NCBI RefSeq assembly: GCF_026626745.1
Contig: NZ_JAPNJW010000002.1
Location: 1,760,151 to 1,824,150 of the forward strand
Length of the DNA: 64,000 nucleotides
Source of the DNA: Nannocystis sp. RBIL2
Lineage (GTDB): Bacteria > Myxococcota_A > Polyangia > Nannocystales > Nannocystaceae
Direction of reading: 5' to 3'
Shown: positions 25,572-32,870 of the stretch, in pieces
Layout: each line of letters begins with the position of its first letter
How positions within the stretch are numbered: position 1 is the stretch's first letter
Translations under genes and position numbers: made by a program
Notes under the pieces: model-generated
Database searches by the model: none
What the model saw: the letters and a program-made list of their open reading frames with translations, nothing else
What the model was told of the DNA's origin: nothing

Positions 25572-26432
25572 CTACTGCAGCACGCACTGCCCCTGCACGC
25601 ACACCGCCTGCGCGTCCGTGCAAAGGTAGACCGCCGGGCACGCCACCTGGTCGGGGGGCAGCGGACACGGCTCGAGCTGGTCGAGGCAGGCCGCGGCGAC
25701 CGCCACCTCGCTGCCGCCCATGTTGCAGGAGCAGCAGCCCGGGCTGGCCTTGACGCAGTCGGCGTCGGCCTGGCAGCCGCAACCCGGCGGCGGGTTGCAG
25801 GCGCAGATCTCACAGCCCATCTCGTCCTTCTGGAACCCGAACTCGCAGAACAGGTCGCAGGCGACCGGGTCGCACAGGGCCGCGTCGACGCACGTGCCGC
25901 CGCCGCAGTCCGGAGTGCAGACGATCTGCTGCGTCTCCTCGTCGCAGAGGCAAGCCGAAGGCACGCACTCGACCTCGGTATTGCACTCCTGTCCTTCGGG
26001 ACAGCCCTTGTCGAGGCAGCCCGGCTGCTCGAAGCCGTCGCACACGTTACCGCCGGTGCTCGTCTCGCCGGTCGTCTCCGCGGTCGTCCCGGTCGTCGTC
26101 GTCTCGGCCGTCGTCTCGCCGGTCGTGCTCGTGGTCGTCGTCTCGCCGGTCGTCGTCGTGGTCCCGGTCGACGTCGTCTCGCCGGTCGTCGTCGTCTCGC
26201 CGCTGGTCGACGTCGCCTCCGTCTCCCCGCCGGTGTTCCCGCCCTCCGTCGGCCCGCCCGAGCCGGTCGTCGCAGTGCTGCCGGAGCTCGTGTCGGCGGT
26301 CGCCGCGGTGCTCGCGGTCGTCTCGCCGGTCTCGCCCGCCTCGGTCGTGCCGCCGGTCTGACCGCAGCCGCTCACCAGCCACAGCGCTGCACAGCTCGCT
26401 GCACGCGCCCATCCATGTTGCATGTACGTCAT
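25572..26432 (-). CDS. Lipoprotein with Thr/Gly linker and antistasin-like domain (paralogue 2)
   Basis: The 286 residues start with a lipoprotein signal (lipobox LVSGC). A linker of about 125 residues follows, made almost only of Thr, Gly, Glu, Ser and Ala with TTGETT repeats. The C-terminal half is cysteine-rich and parallels the gene at 24638-25267: GCPEGQECNTEVEC, CLCDEETQQIVCTPDCGGGTC, the antistasin segment CEFGFQKDEMGCEICAC, then CGCQADADC and CCSCNMGG. It is predicted to display the domain on the cell surface. Starts at 26432 or 26423 (both ATG) are possible. An AT-rich tract TTTTTTAAAAATTACG immediately upstream is the likely promoter or leader. Confidence 0.85.
   Translation of the reverse strand: MTYMQHGWARAASCAALWLVSGCGQTGGTTEAGETGETTASTAATADTSSGSTATTGSGGPTEGGNTGGETEATSTSGETTTTGETTSTGTTTTTGETTTTSTTGETTAETTTTGTTAETTGETSTGGNVCDGFEQPGCLDKGCPEGQECNTEVECVPSACLCDEETQQIVCTPDCGGGTCVDAALCDPVACDLFCEFGFQKDEMGCEICACNPPPGCGCQADADCVKASPGCCSCNMGGSEVAVAAACLDQLEPCPLPPDQVACPAVYLCTDAQAVCVQGQCVLQ
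25989..26004. repeat. Dispersed hairpin repeat with TTCG loop, in coding sequence
   Basis: Perfect CTGTCC-TTCG-GGACAG within the second cysteine-rich gene, again encoding CPEGQ on the minus strand. As RNA it would form a C(UUCG)G tetraloop hairpin. Confidence 0.8.
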
Positions 26433-26570
26433 CGTAATTTTTAAAAAAGAAGAACTCCCTTCATCGGCGGCATAGCCGACCATGCCGGACCCGACAAGCG
26501 ACGCGGCGCTCCGCTTGCTGCCTCGCTCGGGTCTCGCAGCCGAACGCCCGCACGAGCGCGCCGCTCGGCC

Positions 26571-27593
26571 CTACACGCGCACGACGGCGCAGGGCGGCGG
26601 CGCACCCGGCAGCTGCAGGCAGTAGGCGACGAACGCCGCGAACACCGGCCGCGGGCGCCCCTCCGTCGGCAGCGCGTGCAGGTGCAGCGCCGGCACCACG
26701 TTGACCTCGAGCAGCAGCGCCGCCCCCGCGGCCTCGGCGGGAGGGCGCGTGAACGCGGTCATGGGCCCGCGAAGATCGACCCCGCCGACGTCGACCCCCA
26801 GCAGATCGCACGCCGACGCCGCGACCGCCAGCCACTGCGGATCGACCTCGTCGGTCCGATCGATCACCGCCAACTCCTCGCCCGTGATCTCGACCTCGCG
26901 CCCGGCGGGGATCGGCCCATCGAGCTCCAGCCCGTACACCTCGAGGTGGCCTTCTAGATCCTCCTCGATCTCGATCTGGTCCATGGGACAGAGGCTCGGC
27001 GCCGCCCACGTCCCGCGCCGCGCGTCGCCGTTCAGCGCCGCCACCTGCGCCTCGGCGCTGCTGCCGGCCGCGAGCTTCGGCCGCACCACCTCGACCGCCG
27101 CGATCGTCTGGCCGCCGATCACCGCCACCCGCAAGTTGGTCCCGGGGATGAACGGCTCGACCAGCACCTCCTCGTCGAGGTCGATCGCGCGAGCCCGGGC
27201 GCGCGCGCGCGCCAGCGTCGCCAGGTCGCGCACGTCGGTCGCCACCCCGACCCCGCGGTTGCCCCAGTTGGGCTTGACCACCAGCCGCCCGTGGCGCGCC
27301 AGCAGCCCCTGCACGGCAGGCCCCGCGATGTCGCCGGCCTCGTCGACCAGCACCCCTTCGGCGCACGGCAGCCCCCGCGCGCGCAGCAGCTCGCGGCTCA
27401 GGTGCTTGTTGTTGGCCAGCCCCTGGGCCACCTGCGTCAGGAACGGCGAGCGCGTCTTGCTGACGATCGCCTGCCGCTCCCCGAGCGACAGGCGCATGAA
27501 GTAGTCGGTGTGCTCGCGCCCGAGCGGCTCGGCGCGGGCCCCGAGGCTCGCCGCCGCCGCCGCGATCAGCTGGTTCGTCCGGCTCCAGACCAT
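26571..27593 (-). CDS. ATP-grasp ligase (cyanophycin-synthetase/glutathione-synthetase-like)
   Basis: The 340 residues form a lone ATP-grasp enzyme, which makes an amide from a carboxylate and an amine at the cost of ATP. Visible are NNKHLSRELLRARGLPCAEG before the first Lys, VVKPNWGNRGVGVATDV (the ATP lysine and glycine loop), EVLVEPFIPGTNLRVAVIGG, VEVVRP, and near the end the metal ligands in LLLEVNVVPALHLH. The pattern is closest in memory to the C-terminal ATP-grasp half of cyanophycin synthetase and GshF. It is the last gene of the operon, 25 bases after the spermidine-synthase-like gene, so a polyamine is a reasonable amine donor. Substrates are not proven. Confidence 0.85.
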   Translation of the reverse strand: MVWSRTNQLIAAAAASLGARAEPLGREHTDYFMRLSLGERQAIVSKTRSPFLTQVAQGLANNKHLSRELLRARGLPCAEGVLVDEAGDIAGPAVQGLLARHGRLVVKPNWGNRGVGVATDVRDLATLARARARARAIDLDEEVLVEPFIPGTNLRVAVIGGQTIAAVEVVRPKLAAGSSAEAQVAALNGDARRGTWAAPSLCPMDQIEIEEDLEGHLEVYGLELDGPIPAGREVEITGEELAVIDRTDEVDPQWLAVAASACDLLGVDVGGVDLRGPMTAFTRPPAEAAGAALLLEVNVVPALHLHALPTEGRPRPVFAAFVAYCLQLPGAPPPCAVVRV

Positions 27594-27594
27594 A

Positions 27595-27657
27595 CGGACA
27601 TGTCCCTCCGAACCTGGCCTAATCGCCCTGTCCCCGGGGCCCTGTCGTATAGGACAG
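27595..27657. repeat. Hairpin repeats over the spacer and 3' end of the SpeE-like gene
   Basis: GGACATGTCC, CCTGTCCCCGGGG and CTGTC-GTATAG-GACAG units fill the 25-base spacer and extend into the last 13 codons of the upstream gene, so that its C-terminus (SYTTGPRGQGD) is repeat-encoded. Confidence 0.6.
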
Positions 27658-28539
27658 CAGCTCGCCGTCGCCGGTGATCACCGCCCCCGGCTGCTCGATG
27701 CGGCGGCGCAGGATCGGCGGCAGCTCCATCGCCGCGCGGTGGCTGACCGGCGTGTACCACTGCAGCTCGCCGAGCGCGGCGATCCGGGCGGCGAGGTCGG
27801 GCGGCTCGGCCTCCAGCGGCCGGCGCGACATCAGGGCGAAGCCCCACAGGCAGTGGAACGACGGCACGAAGCCGTGGGCGAAGCGGACGTGGGGGAACAC
27901 CGCCTGCAGCGTGCTGCGGACCGTGCGGGCCAGCTTGAGGTCGAGCGGGTCGAGCTCGCCGGCCTGCAGCACGCACACCCCGTCGTCGGCCAGCGCGCGC
28001 AGGACCAGCTCGAAGAAGCGGGTCGAGAACAGCGCCGCCGACGGCCCCTCGTCGGTCGGGTCGGTGACGTCGAGGACGATGACGTCGAAGCTGCCGGGGG
28101 CGGCCTGGCGCAGCGTGTCGAAGATGTCCTCGGTGCGCAGCTCGACCCGCGGATCGTCGAGGCTGCCGGCGTGCCACGTCGGCAGGTGCTCCTTGCACAG
28201 CGCCACCACCTCCGCGTCGAGGTCGACCGACACGATCGTCTCGACCGAGCGGTGACGGAGGATCTCCCGCAGCGCCGCGCCCTCGCCGGTCCCGCCGACC
28301 AGCACCCGCCGCGGCCGGCCGTGCAGCACCAGCGACGGGTGGACCAGCGCCTCGTGGTAGAGCGCCTCGTCGGCCTCGGCCGACTGGACCAGGCCGTCGA
28401 GGAACAGGATCCGCCCGTACGCGCTCGTGTCGGCGACGATCGCCTCCTGGTACTGCGTCTTCACGTGCGCGACCAGGCGCTCGACGCTGTACAGGATCGA
28501 CACGCCCTCGATCTCGGGCTCTTGCAGCACCAGGTGCAT
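27619..28539 (-). CDS. Spermidine-synthase-like aminopropyltransferase
   Basis: The 306-residue protein has the SpeE layout: a short beta N-domain (residues 1-75, ending YHEALVHPSLV), then a Rossmann methyltransferase-like fold with VLVGGTGEGAALREIL, VSVDLDAEVV and VIVLDVTDPTDEGPSAALFSTRFF. The acidic catalytic Asp is in the DVTDP segment. E replaces D in the GGGDG loop, as in thermospermine- and agmatine-type enzymes. It would transfer an aminopropyl group from decarboxylated SAM to a polyamine. No SAM decarboxylase is nearby. It sits between a PepSY membrane protein (18 bases) and an ATP-grasp ligase (25 bases) in one operon, which is not a usual polyamine locus. Confidence 0.88.
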   Translation of the reverse strand: MHLVLQEPEIEGVSILYSVERLVAHVKTQYQEAIVADTSAYGRILFLDGLVQSAEADEALYHEALVHPSLVLHGRPRRVLVGGTGEGAALREILRHRSVETIVSVDLDAEVVALCKEHLPTWHAGSLDDPRVELRTEDIFDTLRQAAPGSFDVIVLDVTDPTDEGPSAALFSTRFFELVLRALADDGVCVLQAGELDPLDLKLARTVRSTLQAVFPHVRFAHGFVPSFHCLWGFALMSRRPLEAEPPDLAARIAALGELQWYTPVSHRAAMELPPILRRRIEQPGAVITGDGELLSYTTGPRGQGD

Positions 28540-28557
28540 TCGCGTCTGTCCTTTCGC

Positions 28558-29040
28558 TCAGCCGCGCGGGCGGCGGCGGCTGACGATCATACCGAGGCCC
28601 GTGGCGACCAGCGCGAGCATCCCGAGGCCCGCGGCGAGCGCGACGGCCTGCCCCGGCAGACCGATGATCTCGCCCGTGTGCAGCTTGAACAGCAGCTGCG
28701 TCAGGCCGCCAGCGGTGCGCCGGCGCTCGATCAGCGCCCCGTCGCCGGCGAAGTAGAGCACCGTCTCGTCGTCGTCGTCGACCCAGAACACCCACGGCTC
28801 GTCGGGCTCGGTGGCCAGGCCGATGTCGGTGATCGCCTCGTCGCCGGCCTCGCGCTGCGCGCGCGCCAGGAGCTCCATCAACGGCAGCGGCTGCTCGACC
28901 ACCGGGGCCGACGGCGGCGGCGTCTTCATGCAGCCGCGGAACACCAGGATCGCCCCCGTCAACGCGATCACCGCGAACACCGCCGACAGCGTCGCGCCGA
29001 CCGCCTGGTGCCACTTGAACAGGCCGCGTCGCATGCTCAT
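28558..29040 (-). CDS. PepSY-type membrane protein
   Basis: The 160 residues open MSMRRGLFKWHQAVGATLSAVFAVIALTG, the first helix of PepSY-associated transmembrane proteins. A periplasmic loop of about 90 residues follows, with PepSY-like strands (ITDIGLATEPDEPWVFWVD, TVLYFAGDGALIE, LFKLHTGEIIG). A second helix (about 132-153) and an RRRPRG tail end the protein. Small PepSY-TM proteins are commonly encoded with TonB receptors and are implicated in ferric-siderophore reduction or release. It lies downstream of the FecA-like receptor, with a spacer made entirely of hairpin repeats. Confidence 0.85.
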   Translation of the reverse strand: MSMRRGLFKWHQAVGATLSAVFAVIALTGAILVFRGCMKTPPPSAPVVEQPLPLMELLARAQREAGDEAITDIGLATEPDEPWVFWVDDDDETVLYFAGDGALIERRRTAGGLTQLLFKLHTGEIIGLPGQAVALAAGLGMLALVATGLGMIVSRRRPRG

Positions 29041-29043
29041 GAA

Positions 29044-29080
29044 GACATGCTCCTTCGGACATGCTCCTTAAAACATGTCC
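29044..29080. repeat. Hairpin repeats filling the receptor-PepSY spacer
   Basis: Units GACATGCTCC-TTCG-GACATGC and AAACATGTCC occupy essentially the whole 40-base gap between the receptor stop and the PepSY start. They would lie in the operon mRNA between two translated genes. Confidence 0.65.
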
Positions 29081-31546
29081 TCACATCAAGGCTCCCCACG
29101 TGCGCCAGAACCACCGCTCGACGCGGCGCACCCCGGCGGTCCAGACCCGGCGGTTGACCTTGCCGCGCTTCCAGCTGGTGCGGGCCTGCTCGCCGGCCTT
29201 GCCGCGGATCCACTCGTGGGCGAAGCCCAGGTTGAAGTAGAAGGTGCGCGGGCGCATGGCCAGGATGCCGCCGTTGATGTCGTCGGAGCGGGTGAACCAC
29301 TGCTCGTTCAGCAGGTTCTTGACGCCGACGGTCGCCTCGAGCCGCCAGCCCGCGGGCAAGCTGGCGCGGTAGCCGAGCCACGCGCCCATCAGCGTGTAGG
29401 CGGGCATCGTCCCGACCTCGCCGGTCGCGCGCGGGGCGTCCCAGTTGGCGTAGTCGGTGTACTGCCGGTCGACGAACTCGACCTTGGTGCCGACGCGCAG
29501 GCCGAACGGCGCCTCGTAGCTGGCCGAGCCCCACACCTCGTGCGCCGGGTACCACGGCATGCGGTTGCCGCTGTAGAGGTCGCGCAGCACGCGGCTGCCG
29601 TTGTACGCGTAGCCGACGTTGAGCTCGAGCCCGTCGACCTTCTCCCACACCTCGCCGGGCAGCCACTCGAGGTCGACCTCGGCGCCGTAGGTGTGGGCCG
29701 CCGGGATGATGTCGATCGCGTTCTCGCCCTCGTCGCGCAGGTTGTTGAAGTAGCGGTACCAGCCGTCGACGGTCGCGTACACCCCGCCGAGCTCCATCAG
29801 CTTCACGCCGGCCTCGACGGTGTCGGCCAGCTCGGGCTTGATGAAGCGCAGCGCCCGGCCCATCGCCTCGCCCGGGTTGATCGGCTGGATCGCCCCCGAC
29901 AGGTAGCTCGGGGCCCCGAACGAGCGCCCGTAGCCGAGGTAGAGCCCGACGTGGTCGCCGCCGTACCACAGCGACGCCGCCGGCAGCGGCCCGCCGTACA
30001 GCGGCCGCGGGTAGCTCAGGCCCTCGAGCACGTTGTAAAAGCTCTGCTTGGTCAGCTCGAGCCGCACGCCGGCGGTCAGCACCAGCTTGGTGTCGAGCAG
30101 GTAGATCTTGTCCTCGAGGTAGAGGGAGTAGCCGCCGATCCGGCCGTCGAAGCAGCGCAGCGCGTTGGGCGAGCCCTCCGGCAGGATCGTGCCGCGCGGG
30201 CACACGCGCGCGTCGCCGTCGGCCTCGAGCTTGTCGCCGGGGCGGTCGGGGAACTCGACGCGGAAGCCGCGGATCCGCGCCGTCTCGAACACCCCACGCG
30301 TGCCGATCGAGAGGTCGTGGAAGCCGCCGCGGTGGCGCACGCGGAACGCGTAGCGCGGCTCGATGCCGACCACGTCGAACGCCCGCGGTTGCACGAGCAG
30401 GAACGTCGGCGCCGCGCCGAGGTTGCGGTCCTCGTTGGTCGCCTGGACCACGCGCCGCAGCGTGTGGCTGTAGAACGCGATCACCTGCAGCTCGTGCTCG
30501 GCCTTGGGCCGCCAGTGCAGCTTGAGGCTGGTGCCCTCGCGGTGGCCGTTGAAGGTGTCGTACGGGCGGTTGCTGGCGAACCGGTCCTTCTCGTAGGTCT
30601 CGGAGTCGACGCCGCCCGGCAGGTTGGTCTTCTCCCAGAACAGGTGCGTGCTCGACAGCAGCTCGAGCCGCTTCGTCACCGGCACCGCGAACTTGACGAT
30701 CCCGCCGTGGCTCTGGAACTCGCTGTGCTCGCGGTACGTCTTGCCGAACCGCGGCGCGTACTCGACGTACACCCCGATGCCCTTGTGCGTGCCGCCGTAC
30801 GAGGCCGCCGCGCCGGCGTCGCCGAACTGGTCCGACTGGGCGAACACCGACACCGTCGGGTTCTTCGGGATCGGGTGCGACACCATGTTGAACACGCCGC
30901 CCGACGTCCACGGCCCGAAGCGCACCGACGAGCCGCCGCGCACCGTGTCGACGCGGGCGATCTGGAACAGCGACAGCGGGAACAGCACCATCGACGGCGC
31001 GCCGTACGGCGCCGGCGCCACCGGCACCTCGTCGAGCAGCACCGTCGCCTGCTCCGACAGCCGGGGGTCGGCGCCGCGGACCGCGAGGTTCAGCTTGGAC
31101 GCCGACGTCGACAGCCCCGACGCGCCCTCGACCGCGCGCACCCCCGGGACCTTGTCGAGCAGCTCCGCCACCCCGCTCGCGCCCTGGGCCTTCGCCTGGT
31201 CGACGTCGACCACCTGCCGCCCGCCCGCGTGGCGGTGGGCGTCGACCCGGCTCGAGCGGCCGAGCAGGTCGGTCGTGACCTCGATGTCGCGCGACTCGCC
31301 CGGCAGCAGCTTGCCTCCGCTCGCCGCCGGGGGCGCGCTCACGGGCGCGCCGGCGACCGGGGCGGCCTCGCCCGCCTCGGCTGATTCGCCTGGCTCTTCG
31401 GGCATGCTCTTCGGGGCAGGTCCCTGGGAGAATGTCCAATCGGGCCTGTCCTCCGGGGCAGGTACGTCCGGCGCGGCGTCCGGCCCCTCGTACGCGCGAG
31501 GGTCGGTCGCCAGCAGCAGGGCGAGTGGGAGCGCGAGCGACGACAC
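29081..31546 (-). CDS. TonB-dependent outer-membrane receptor, FecA-like
   Basis: The 821-residue protein has an N-terminal signal, then a linker of about 65 residues rich in Pro, Ala and Glu. The plug (about 90-215) has NLAVRGADPRLSEQATVLLDEVPVAPAPYG and VDTVRGGSSVRFGPWTSGGVFNMVS, the hallmark of FecA/ferric-dicitrate-type receptors. A 22-strand barrel follows, ending about RTFYFNLGFAHEWIRG. About 40 basic residues come after the expected last strand, unlike typical receptors that end in an aromatic. The likely ligand is a ferric siderophore or citrate. It starts with GTG six bases after the upstream lipoprotein stop and heads the PepSY, SpeE-like and ATP-grasp genes. Confidence 0.92.
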   Translation of the reverse strand: MSSLALPLALLLATDPRAYEGPDAAPDVPAPEDRPDWTFSQGPAPKSMPEEPGESAEAGEAAPVAGAPVSAPPAASGGKLLPGESRDIEVTTDLLGRSSRVDAHRHAGGRQVVDVDQAKAQGASGVAELLDKVPGVRAVEGASGLSTSASKLNLAVRGADPRLSEQATVLLDEVPVAPAPYGAPSMVLFPLSLFQIARVDTVRGGSSVRFGPWTSGGVFNMVSHPIPKNPTVSVFAQSDQFGDAGAAASYGGTHKGIGVYVEYAPRFGKTYREHSEFQSHGGIVKFAVPVTKRLELLSSTHLFWEKTNLPGGVDSETYEKDRFASNRPYDTFNGHREGTSLKLHWRPKAEHELQVIAFYSHTLRRVVQATNEDRNLGAAPTFLLVQPRAFDVVGIEPRYAFRVRHRGGFHDLSIGTRGVFETARIRGFRVEFPDRPGDKLEADGDARVCPRGTILPEGSPNALRCFDGRIGGYSLYLEDKIYLLDTKLVLTAGVRLELTKQSFYNVLEGLSYPRPLYGGPLPAASLWYGGDHVGLYLGYGRSFGAPSYLSGAIQPINPGEAMGRALRFIKPELADTVEAGVKLMELGGVYATVDGWYRYFNNLRDEGENAIDIIPAAHTYGAEVDLEWLPGEVWEKVDGLELNVGYAYNGSRVLRDLYSGNRMPWYPAHEVWGSASYEAPFGLRVGTKVEFVDRQYTDYANWDAPRATGEVGTMPAYTLMGAWLGYRASLPAGWRLEATVGVKNLLNEQWFTRSDDINGGILAMRPRTFYFNLGFAHEWIRGKAGEQARTSWKRGKVNRRVWTAGVRRVERWFWRTWGALM

Positions 31547-31552
31547 GACGGC

Positions 31553-32725
31553 TCAGGGCACGACGACGGCCGTGGCCCCGCGGATCCGCAGGCTGCGATC
31601 GGGATCGGTGAACTGCGGCCCGAGCTCGTCGTGGACCGCGAACTTCCACGACCCCGGCGCCTCGGCGGTCGGCTCGGTGATCTTGTAGACCGTGCCGCCG
31701 ATGCCGACGCCGTACAGGGCGCCCTGGACGCGCGCCAGGCCCTCGATCTCGAAGCCGGCCGGGATGTCGTCGATGAACGGCCCGTACGCGCGCGGCTCCG
31801 GCATGTCGCCGGTCGCCGCCACCCGCAGCAGCTCGTGCCGGCCCTCGGGGAACGTCTCGGACATCTCGCCGCGGACCAGCGCGAGCACGTCGCCGTCTGG
31901 CCCCGGGGCCATGTCCCCGGAGACGCCCACCTTCTCCTCGAACTCGGCGTGGACCGAGCAGATCGGCGCGCAGGCGTAGTACATCGGGTCCTGGCTGATG
32001 TCGCTCGGCAGCACGCAGTGCTCGGGCGCGGCCAGGAACGCCGGGTCGAGCAGGAACAGCGCGCCGCGGGCGTCGAGGCCGTTGCCGGGCTTGCCGGCCG
32101 AGGCGGCGAACAGCGAGTCACCGACGAACTCGAGCCCGGTCATGCTCTGGCGCCAGTAACAGCCGTCGGTCGCCGGGTCCTTCACGTCGCCGTACTTGAA
32201 GGCGTAGCGGACGCTCTCGACGCGGTTGTCGGCGCGCTTCCAGTCGGGCACGCCGAGGGTCATCAGGCCCCACTCGTCGTTGAGCGGGTCGTAGCTGAGG
32301 CCCCACAGCCCCTTGTCGGCGTGCCAGGCCAGGTCGCGCACGGTGAACCGCAGCAGCGACGTGTCGGCCATCGAGATCGGGCCCATCTTGTCGTCCAGCC
32401 ACAGGTTGCCGACCTTGGCCAGGCAACCGCCCGCGTCGCACGGCTTCGAAGGGTCGTACAGGTACAGCGCGTTGCCGACGAACCGGCCCTTGTCGTCGAG
32501 CGGGAAGTTGGACTGGAAGTTGGCCCCGCCGTCGGTCGGCTTGGTGTTGACGATCAGCATCAGCTCGCCGCGGAGCGGCTGATCTTCGGGACAGCCTTCA
32601 CAGAGGTCGACCTCCGGTGGCAGCCCGTCGCCCTCGTACGTGTCCGGCTGCATCGGCTCGAAGCCCACGCAGCCCCACGCGACCGTCGCCATGCCGGCGA
32701 GGGCAATATTGAAAATCGTTTTCAT
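31553..32725 (-). CDS. Lipoprotein of unknown function, first gene of the receptor operon
   Basis: The 390 residues begin MKTIFNIALAGMATVAWGCVG, a lipoprotein signal with Cys at about 19. The rest is a secreted all-beta-looking protein (repeating LYLYDPSKP, LLRFTVRDLAWHADKGLWGLSYD, GLEFVGDSLFAASAG, GLARVQGALYGVGIGGTVY). These recurrent 'value then comparison' units suggest a propeller-like fold. I do not recognise the family. The ATG at 32725 is preferred to one at 32782 because the signal starts there. The start codon is overlapped by a Fur-box-like palindrome, and the TonB receptor follows by six bases, so it is probably the iron-regulated first gene. Confidence 0.8.
   Translation of the reverse strand: MKTIFNIALAGMATVAWGCVGFEPMQPDTYEGDGLPPEVDLCEGCPEDQPLRGELMLIVNTKPTDGGANFQSNFPLDDKGRFVGNALYLYDPSKPCDAGGCLAKVGNLWLDDKMGPISMADTSLLRFTVRDLAWHADKGLWGLSYDPLNDEWGLMTLGVPDWKRADNRVESVRYAFKYGDVKDPATDGCYWRQSMTGLEFVGDSLFAASAGKPGNGLDARGALFLLDPAFLAAPEHCVLPSDISQDPMYYACAPICSVHAEFEEKVGVSGDMAPGPDGDVLALVRGEMSETFPEGRHELLRVAATGDMPEPRAYGPFIDDIPAGFEIEGLARVQGALYGVGIGGTVYKITEPTAEAPGSWKFAVHDELGPQFTDPDRSLRIRGATAVVVP
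32710..32724 (-). promoter_or_regulatory. Fur-box-like palindrome at start codon
   Basis: TGAAAAT-C-GTTTTCA is a 7-1-7 palindrome close to the TGATAAT-N-ATTATCA Fur core. It overlaps the start codon of the lipoprotein gene. It is also codons 1-6 of that gene, so it may be partly coincidental. Confidence 0.35.
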
Positions 32726-32809
32726 TTTTCGGGTTCTGTAGCACCGCAGTCCCACGGGGGTCAAGCAGGTAACTCTCCCCAAGAGACAGGAAACGAATGA
32801 CCTTGCAAA

Positions 32810-32824
32810 TGATTTTCCTTTTCA
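32810..32824. promoter_or_regulatory. Fur-box-like palindrome in divergent promoter
   Basis: TGATTTT-C-CTTTTCA lies in an AT-rich tract (32800-32830) of the 145-base divergent spacer, about 85 bases upstream of the minus-strand lipoprotein and about 50 before the plus-strand one. It matches ten of the fourteen non-central Fur-core positions. Confidence 0.4.
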
Positions 32825-32870
32825 TTATGACCGGCTCCGTTCGCTTCCAAGCGTCCATCAGGAGACTTTC

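Noticed and set aside
26047..26412. Asp/Arg-rich minus-strand frame over the Thr linker
   Set aside because: Shifted reading of the Thr/Gly-rich lipoprotein linker.
29075..31384. Plus-strand frame of 769 residues opposite the TonB receptor
   Set aside because: Antisense to a receptor with complete plug and barrel motifs.
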